Assembly (NCBI GenBank): GCA_030686995.1
Contig: CM060692.1
Span: forward strand, 124,697,796 to 124,761,795
Reading direction: 5' to 3'
DNA length: 64,000 nucleotides
Source of the DNA: Artemisia argyi
Lineage: Eukaryota > Streptophyta > Magnoliopsida > Asterales > Asteraceae
Shown here: positions 56,920 to 64,000 of the stretch, piece after piece
Layout of the letters: each line of letters begins with the position of its first letter
Numbering within the stretch: position 1 is the first letter of the stretch
Position numbers and translations under genes: made by a program
The notes under the pieces: generated by a model
The model's database searches: none
What the model was told of the DNA's origin: nothing
The model's input: only the letters and a program-made list of their open reading frames with translations

Positions 56920-58289
56920 ATGGAAAATGTTGGAGGTTAGATGAAAATGTTCCATTCATCCAATTAGACGTGCCCCGTATCCGATCGGATGGTCATCTCG
57001 TATAACTTTTGCAAACTTCATTCTACCCTATTCTAGACCATTCTTTCTGGTATTCTAGGTCCTTCTATTTACCTTGGAGACTAAGTTGCTGCATTAATGA
57101 TCCTACGCTTGATGAGTAGTATAAATAGAGGCTATGCAATCATTTGTCAACACACAACTCAAGTTACAACAACTAATCAATCATCAAATAGTTCTCTACT
57201 AGTCTCAAAATTCTCAAATTCATCCATAGAAGTTTAGAAAATGTTGGAGGTCCAAAAAGTCAACATCCGGAGGTCAAACTCTCAAGAAGTCAACATGAAT
57301 ATTTAGTGAATCATTTCCTACTCAATTTTAATCATATTCCAAACATTTGTAAGACTTCAATTATGATTTCTAATGTTCAATATTCTGAGTTTATGTTCAA
57401 GTTTGCTATGAGTGGCTAGTAACTTTGCGCATTTACTTAGATGATGTTAAATACTTAATGATTAGCCTATGATTGGGATAACATGTTTTAATTCAATTTC
57501 AAGTCAGTTCTAAAACCCAATTAGACTTAAGTTTCATAGTGACATTTGTTGAATCAAGTTTAACTAGTTGCTTGTAATTTCGTTGGCCAAAAGAGTTGTT
57601 ATTATTCAACTAGTTAATATCATTTGTCTATGAATGATTGTTTTTCACCATAATTATTCTTGATTAAACAAAGGAACTAAGGTGTAATTGTAATGAGAAT
57701 ACTTTTTGTTAATCAAACCGGATTGGTTGTAAACACCTAATTGGTCGAAAGTATAGTAGTTTATAATCAATTGTAACCTTTTTGTCTATGATCGGTTACC
57801 TTTTGTATTTACTATTTCTTAAGAGTATTTGATTAAATAAAAGACTATTTTTGTGTTTAAGGTTGTTAATCCGACTTTATGAACCTTGAATTGATCTTGA
57901 CTTGATTGGTCCAAACCTAATGATTGTTTTTATAAACTAAAATCTTGACGAAGGTTTAACTTGTAGAAACGATAGATTAGAAACACCATCTAATTCTTAT
58001 AACCAACATGTTAAAGAAAGTTATCACAATCATGCTTATCTTATGAGTAGTTAACTAGTCTAAGCAAGTGTAGTTTTTTTTAATCATTTGAATTATCTTA
58101 TTATCATTATTGCTTGTGTTAGAGATTTAATTTTTAAACTTACGCTTAGAATCACTCACAAATCCCTGTAAACAATCCCGACTTACCATCCTCATCTTGC
58201 TATAATGAACGAGTTCAGTTGCTCGTATGTGTTATTTCTAGATCTGGTAATCGTTTTATAAATTTAAAACTTGTACACGCCGTGAGCAC
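56920..58289 (+). repeat. Possible degenerate LTR (gypsy type)
   Basis: About 1370 bases with TGATGG at the left and GAGCACATCA at the right, so the ends are inverted. A plant-type TATA (GTATAAATAGAGG, about 57119) and a U5-like end (AATCCCTG...CCGACTTACC, about 58160-58190) resemble gypsy LTR ends. No target duplication and no primer binding site follow, so it is truncated or not an LTR. No gene is seen in it. The 14-base word AAAATGTTGGAGGT occurs twice (56926 and 57239). Confidence 0.35.
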
Positions 58290-58376
58290 ATCAGACACCA
58301 TAATCATAACAACAAAAACAAAGAACAAAGAACGTTGGAACTTATGACTTAAGATTTTTGAAGGCATCTCAAGCTG

Positions 58377-59744
58377 TGTGTGGAAAATTAGAAGGGGTTG
58401 AATAGTTTTACGTCTTTTTAATTTGTTGTGAAATCTTTTGTTTGCTTTTAAAACTTAGATTCGATATTTATGTTAATTCAACTCTTGCACAATATAAACA
58501 ATTATATTTAAGTAAATAAAGACAATGCGAGTAAAGTAATGAGAGTAAAGAGATGGAAAGATCTAATCGCGACACAAAGGATTTATAGTGGTTCGGCTAC
58601 AAGGACACCTTCCTTGCCCTACTCCACTCCCCGAGGACCTAACTCGAGAGTTCTCTTCACTATGTCAACAAGCTCCCTTATGGCGTAGAAAATCTTATAC
58701 ACTTTCGCTTACACCAATTTAACGACACTAAGCTAAATGTCAAGTTCTAATCCTAGCTAGAACCAATCGCACACCACTTGTATCTTCACAACTTCTTTCA
58801 TGACCACTTCACGACTTCTCCACGGCTTCTTTACAACTTCTTTCACAACTTCTTCACGACTTTTTACAACTTCTACACAACTACTTCACAACTACACAAC
58901 ACTACCTCATTACACCTTCACTACCTATACACCTTAGCTTCTTTACACCTTTGCTACTTACATAACTAATCTACACACTTATGTTCAAAACTATATACCT
59001 AATTTACACAACTTATACACAAATGAATGAATGATTTACAAACAATTGTGCACTAACAACTTGAGTGGGAGGATCACACAAAGTTGTAATACTTCTAATC
59101 TTAAAGGTTAGAGGTATTCTTCTCTTGCACTTGAACGGTTGAAGCTTGGATCACTTGGAAACAAAAGCGTACGATTATATGATCAAAGGATTTAAGAGAA
59201 TAGAAATGGAGGATTAGATCAGAAAGTTTGGAGAGCAAAAGGTGAGGAAAAATGCCAGGAATAAACCAGTATTTGTAGGCAAATTTTATAGCTGGAGGAG
59301 TGAGGCCAGTCCCCTTAATAATTAAGGGGACCGCCCTTATAATTAAGGGAGGCGCCCCCCAAAACAGCTATAAAAATTGTATTTTACTAGGGAAGGTTTT
59401 TCTGGAACATTTTTGCCATTTTTGGTTAAAATTTTAAATTCATATATTTATAATGGATTTAATATATTTATTTAATACCAAAAATGATTTTCTAAAAGAT
59501 ATAAAATGTTTGTGACATTTTATAAAAAATCTAATGATTAAGTAAATGTTCCTTTGATCATAAAATGCATTAGGCATTTTGTTTATTCATACCTTAAGTG
59601 ATTAAGTTGTTAAAGTGAATATTTACGACTAAATACTTGTTTACGTCATAATCTTACATTTAATGATTTTACGTTTTGTGATTATCAAAACATAGAGATG
59701 TCGAAAAATATTAATAACATTTTTAGGCATTATTTATATCAACA
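58377..59744 (-). repeat. LTR of the Sirevirus-like element (about 1.37 kb)
   Basis: On the minus strand it begins TGTTGATATAAATAATGCC directly after an A-rich and G-rich polypurine tract (59745-59762). The end is taken at CCACACA near 58377, uncertain by a few bases. Confidence 0.7.
59309..59360. repeat. Palindromic CCCCTTAA/TTAAGGGG module in the LTR
   Basis: GTCCCCTTAATAATTAAGGG, then GACCGCCCTTATAATTAAGG, then GAGGCGCC: two hairpin-capable units in a row. A close copy is at 61810-61877 ahead of the accessory frame. Confidence 0.85.
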
Positions 59745-59762
59745 ATCTCCCCTTTTTTGATG
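59745..59762 (-). other. Polypurine tract of the Sirevirus-like element
   Basis: On the minus strand ATCAAAAAAGGGGAGAT directly precedes the LTR start TGTTGATAT. Confidence 0.8.
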
Positions 59763-60410
59763 ATTACAAAATCTAAACTCATTAAATCAAAAATTAATTT
59801 TTAGACAAGTATTCAATGAGTTTATATTCACTTATCCCCCTTTTTGTAGAATCAAAAAGGTTATGGCGAAAAGTTTCATAAATGAAATTTGACGGGATGA
59901 GAGCTCCCACTTGATGTGTTCCCCTCCTCGTTCGAGGGCAACGAGGGATCGAGCTAAGGAATACTTGCAAGAAGAAAATATTAGAAGCACAAGCATATAT
60001 AGCAAAATATGGAATACAACAAGCATAGCAAACAAATATTAATGACACATAGCAATACATTAATTAATTCAAAGTAACAAGTAAAGGATCCTAATTTGCC
60101 AAAGAGAGCCATCAGACTTGCTGCAACAAAAGGTTGGTTGATTCTTATTTGAAAGTGAAAATCATAAGCATATAGCATGCTTAGATGGTTGATGATGGAG
60201 TGTTTGGAATGAAAGTAGTTGAGTTAGGGTATGGTTGTTGGATTAATGGAGGTATATGTTTGGGTGCATAGATGTTGGAGAGCTTGGAGGTGGAGAATTA
60301 GGAACGGAAGATGTTGATTGAGGGTTTGGATGTTGTTCAAGTCAAGATGTTGGATGGGATCTAGTGAGAAGATACTCAATCCAAGTGAAGTGTTCATTTA
60401 ATGCAATGGT
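59763..60410 (-). other. Noncoding stretch between the accessory frame and the LTR
   Basis: Nothing supported beyond short frames. Confidence 0.5.
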
Positions 60411-61634
60411 TTATCTTTGGAGAAAGATGCAACAAGGACAATTGTTGACATGTTTCTCAACTTGGTTTAAGTTATGGGGTGATAAAGAATAGCTAGAAGC
60501 AGGTTGATCCAAGGTGCATTGGGCAGGGTGTAGAGCAAGAAGAGCACTAAGCTCATGGGCTTCTTTGAGTTCTTCAATGAACTTCAAGTGTTCGGAGGAA
60601 GGTGATGATAGTGGAGTGTGGTTGGTATTTGGAATAGATGTTTGGATATGCAACATATGAGTAGCAAGTGAGTTGGTTGAAGTGGTGGTAATACTTTTGG
60701 TGGTGGAGAAATTTTTTATTTTGGTTAATAATTAATGGATGAAGATAAAGGTATGGAAGAAAAGGGTGTTTCATGAGTGGAGGGTGTTTTGGATGGTGCA
60801 TTGGTAGGTGAAACAAGATGTGAGGTGTTGGTGATGAGATTAGGATTGTGATTTCGAGATTGAGCATGTTTTTCTTAAGAATTATTTGGGTGAGATGAAG
60901 GTGTATTTTTAGAAGCAAAGATGAATGGTTGGTTATTTTAATGATGTTTGTGAAAGGATTCATTGTAATAAGCTTGAGGATTGGGAGTATAGTTGAGAAC
61001 AATGTGTGTGGAGGAATTAGGTGAGGACAAATGTGGAGATATTTAATCCAAGAAATATCTTTACTCAAGTTGAGAATTTGTTTTAGAAGGAAAATGCAGC
61101 AGGGATAATAGTGAGTGTGGTTTGTAACTTGATCCAAGTTGAAAGAATGAGGTAAGCAATTTGAGTATGGAGAGGAAGATGGGTGATGCAAATTGCGTTG
61201 TGCAAGGTGCATGCTATTGAGATCACGAAGATCATGGAGTTGTTCATGTTCTTCACAAAACTTCAAGGTTTCCAGGGTAGATGATGATGGAGGAATTTTG
61301 TTGTTGTTGACATGTTATGTTGGTGGGAAAAAGAGTGAGGTGTTAGGGATGTAAAGTTGATTGTTGTTTGGAGGAAATGGATGAAATGTAGGTATGTAGT
61401 TAGGAGCATCGGTGGATGCTTGACCATTATGAGGATTGAGGAAGGGTTCATTTGAGTGAGATGAGGGTTAAGTTTATAGTTGGAGACATAGGAGGAATTT
61501 GGTGTTAGATATTTGACAACATCATTAGGTTCGATGGGCTTTTTATGGATGTTAGGCTTTCTTCTCCAAACGGGTTTCTCGGTCATCTTAGCTAACCTTG
61601 AGGTTTTTGGTTTTGGTTTGATGGGAGAGGACAT
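60411..61634 (-). pseudogene. Accessory frame of the Sirevirus-like element with a duplicated CCIFL module
   Basis: ATG at 61634 opens a basic, Pro/Ser/Lys-rich N-terminus (SSPIKPKPKTSRLAKMTEKP, then VWRRKPN). Frameshifts move the reading to 61266-60574 and then back to 60656-60411. The later part holds two related modules: EEHEQLHDLRDL...HYYPCCIFL (about 61250-61085) followed by SWIKYL, and EELKEAHELSALL...NNCPCCIFL (about 60585-60415) followed by TWIEYL, about 670 bases apart. A TATA-like box lies about 35 bases upstream. This is the place where Sireviruses carry an envelope-like frame, but I see no clear membrane segment. Function unknown. Confidence 0.6.
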
Positions 61635-61664
61635 GATGAGATGAGTGGAGATTGTAAGGAATGA

Positions 61665-61678
61665 GAATATTTATAGTG
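61665..61678 (-). promoter_or_regulatory. TATA-like box before the accessory frame
   Basis: On the minus strand CACTATAAATATTC, about 31-44 bases before the ATG at 61634. The leader would be very short, so an alternative start is possible. Confidence 0.5.
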
Positions 61679-61809
61679 TAGGATTGGTGAGATTAAGGAT
61701 GGATAAAATTTGTTGGATGGATTGGAATAAAATATGTTTGTGAATTTTGGGAAGTATAGGATGAAATGGGCTAAAAAAAGTTTCTAAAATCCCGGCCATC
61801 AAATGGTCG

Positions 61810-61877
61810 GTCCCCTTAAATAGGGGCCGGTCCCCTTAAATATTAAGGGGGCCGCCTTTATATTTAAGGGCGTCGCC
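61810..61877. repeat. Second CCCCTTAA/TTAAGGGG module, ahead of the accessory frame
   Basis: GTCCCCTTAAATAGGGGCCG followed by GTCCCCTTAAATATTAAGGG, GGCCGCCTTTATATTTAAGG and GCGTCGCC. It matches the LTR module (59309-59360) in order and spacing, with similar flanking bases on its right side (ACTAGAAATGGG against ACTAGGGAAGG). Confidence 0.8.
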
Positions 61878-62599
61878 GATCTATTGGTTCCCAGATTACT
61901 AGAAATGGGTTTTTGACATAAAACTGTAGAAAGGGTTATGTTTTCATGTTTAGTTTCAAGCAAGTCCAACTCTTTGAGGCAATTATGCATGTAATAGATA
62001 TTTATGCATGACATGTCAATTAAAGAATCAAACAAGTAATTTCATTTAGCATGCAAACATACTCATCAAGCAACCAATATATATGGGCTTAGGAAACAAT
62101 AAACTACACCAAGTGTATTCTTAATTATATGTAGGTGGGAAGATTAATGAACTATTTGATGGATCCTAATGTATGTCTATGTGCAATAAATGGGAACTTA
62201 AGATAGCATGGACTTCTAGACTTGTTACAAACAAAATCTAAATGGACAAACCATTGTCCTCTTGATTTGATTTAGTTTACTTATAAATGTCATGTACATA
62301 AATATGGATGACAAATATGAGATCACTATGCATGATTTAAAGAAACATTTTTAGCATTATTCAACAATGTTTGAAAGTAGGTTTTTATGTAGATGTGAAA
62401 GTTATTTGAATAAAATAGATTGGGTTTTACTTTAAAATGTGTTTATGAATGATGGGTAAAAGAAAATTTTCCTAATCTTTGACTTTGATCAAAATAGAAT
62501 TATGGACACATATAGTAAAACATGTTAATAGAAAAGTGAGATAGTCATCCGAAAAATCATTTTTCCAAAATGTCAGGTTTTTGCATATTTTTAAAGATC
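61878..62599 (-). other. Noncoding stretch upstream of the accessory frame
   Basis: AT-rich, no gene supported. Confidence 0.5.
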
Positions 62600-62889
62600 T
62601 GAGATTTTTTACAACAAATACCATTAATCATAGGATTTAAAAGATGGTTGTTAAAGATCTCATGCTCAAGGGAATTGGTTAAGACTATTGTTACATGCTA
62701 CCCTTTTTCTACATATCCTAAGAACATAAGGAAGTGATGATGAAATTCTATATGTTTGATGCAAGAGTGTTGAATGGGATATAACCTAATTTCTATAGCT
62801 CCTTTGTTGTCGCACACTTATCTAACTTAATGCCATAGTCTATGAGAGCTTGTTTCATCCATAGTTTTCTTGCAAGAGATCTAGTCCTA
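62600..62889 (-). pseudogene. Copia RNase H relic
   Basis: On the minus strand SLARKLWMKQALIDYGIKLD (62850-62800) matches the copia RNase H C-terminal part, followed by stop-laden text that still resembles the HIEFRHHFLRDHVEKG region and the LADIFTKPL tail. Cut on its upstream side by the LTR at 62890. Confidence 0.7.
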
Positions 62890-64000
62890 TGATGAGGCAA
62901 AAAATGAACCACTTTTAGGGAGTCATTTAAGCCCGGAATTGAATTTGTTTGATCAAATATTGCCCTAAATCGTTCCTTTTGTGATTTTAGGTACTTTGGG
63001 AGAGAAATCTGGAAAAGGAAGCAATTCGGACGTTTTTGGAGCATAAAAGTGAAGAAAACGCCAAAGACTTAATTTTCCTTGCTGGGAACAGTAGGTGACG
63101 GCGTCAAGAGTAAAATCCTGATGGCGTCAAGAGTAATTTGCATGACGGCCTAGTACAGAAATGAAGGCGTCACAAGGTAGAGCGTCAAGAGTAAAATACG
63201 TGACGGCCTGGAAAAAGTTATAACGTGACGGTGTCAGAAGTAGATCAAGGCAGTCCGAGAATTCTTTTGGCGGCGAGATGACGGCGTCACCAATTTGGTC
63301 TTGACGCCGTCAGCCTCAATTTCCTATATATAGTTTTCTAATTTTCATTCATAAAAAAGAGAAGTTTTGGAGAAACCCTAAGGCCGAACTTAGTACGAAC
63401 TTTACAGGTTTTTCAAGGGTTTTCAACCCTTGAACCCTTTCATGTGTAATTGAGATAAGTGTTCTTTTAATTCAATCAATATGTCTATGTGTTGGTTGTC
63501 TATATCTTGTTCTTGTCTTAATTATATCATGCTAGGCTAGATCTATCCTGTGTTTGCTTAGATCTAATGAAACCTAGATGTTAATTATGTGTTGATTACT
63601 TGTTTATGGTTGTATTGGATGAATGATTTCGATGTTAGGCTTAAGAAAACTGGCAGATCTCCAAATGGTAACATGCTTGAACGTCTTAGGAAACATGAAC
63701 TGACGTGCACTAGGTTTTATTGGTTGTATTAAATACATGAGTAAATTCTAATGATCCCATGTTAGGAGCTTCTTAGCTGGCTCGACATTGGAGTGAAGTA
63801 GGCACTCATAGGATTGGGGAATTAAGTGCGCCACCCCATGAATGGTATTAAGGAATACAATCCGTCATCCACGCAACTATAACAAGTAATTAACGTGTAA
63901 AAGATATCTAGGGAGTAATGAAATCTAAGTAAACACAATTTCTCCACTTATTGCTCACAACCTTAGTTAATTTAGTTTTATTTTCATTTTTAGTATTTTA
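62890..64000 (+). repeat. LTR of the gag-only family, plus orientation, runs off the window
   Basis: Begins TGATGAGGCAAAAAATGAACC and follows the reverse complement of 50271-49170 over its length. TGACG array at 63093-63313 and TATA box at 63324-63333. The left flank (TCCTA, 62885-62889) is the candidate target duplication. Whether it is a solo LTR or the 5' LTR of a full copy cannot be told here. Confidence 0.9.

Larger units (their letters stand above)
58377..62889 (-). mobile_element. 3' half of a Sirevirus-like copia element, minus strand
   Basis: On the minus strand: an RNase H relic (62889 to about 62600), an upstream noncoding block, an accessory frame (61634-60411), a polypurine tract (59762-59745) and an LTR of about 1.37 kb (59744-58377). 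The 5' half is lost: the RNase H is interrupted by the LTR starting at 62890. Confidence 0.75.

Noticed and set aside
57119..57250. Promoter of a host gene
   Set aside because: A good TATA box but no coding frame or splice-compatible exons follow before the next element.
60411..61634. Calling the Sirevirus-like accessory frame an envelope gene
   Set aside because: Its position fits, but no signal peptide, transmembrane segment or furin-like site is evident.

Overview
This window is eudicot plant intergenic DNA made almost entirely of nested LTR retrotransposons. I see no ordinary host gene, rRNA, tRNA or CRISPR array. The coding styles of the Ty1/copia and Ty3/gypsy elements (very long gag and spacer regions with coiled coils, large accessory reading frames) resemble elements I recall from Asteraceae genomes. 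The family assignment is an inference from memory; the plant-retroelement assignment is read from the sequence.

Left nest (1-26993). A plus-strand copia element with Sirevirus-like traits (copia-1, 1-11707, 5' LTR outside the window) sits at the end of the 5' LTR of a badly decayed Tekay/Del-type gypsy element (11708-20266). That gypsy element interrupts the accessory reading frame of a minus-strand copia element (copia-2, 20267-26993). Copia-2 carries two divergent accessory genes with TATA-like boxes and has lost most of pol by an in-frame deletion.

Right nest (26994-64000). A fragment of another accessory reading frame (26994-27489) borders a plus-strand, internally deleted copia element (copia-3, 27490 to about 56860). 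Copia-3 keeps a coiled-coil spacer and a very long accessory frame but no integrase or reverse transcriptase. Two elements are nested in it: a minus-strand Tat-lineage gypsy element (32754-43081, target duplication CCATC), which carries an antisense gene with introns, and a minus-strand gag-only Athila-like element (48863-56401, target duplication TTTAT). Then come an uncertain LTR-like block (56920-58289), the 3' half of a minus-strand Sirevirus-like copia (about 58377-62889), and an LTR of the gag-only family in opposite orientation (62890 to the window end).

Three themes recur. First, accessory genes often carry their own TATA-like boxes, and the antisense one has four exons that stay in phase across three GT-AG introns. 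Second, five of the families carry their own array of short repeated or palindromic motifs in the leader, the LTR or the region ahead of the accessory gene. Third, many premature stops are the kind made by C-to-T change (CAG or CAA to a stop, TGG to TAG), as expected for methylated, silenced repeats.
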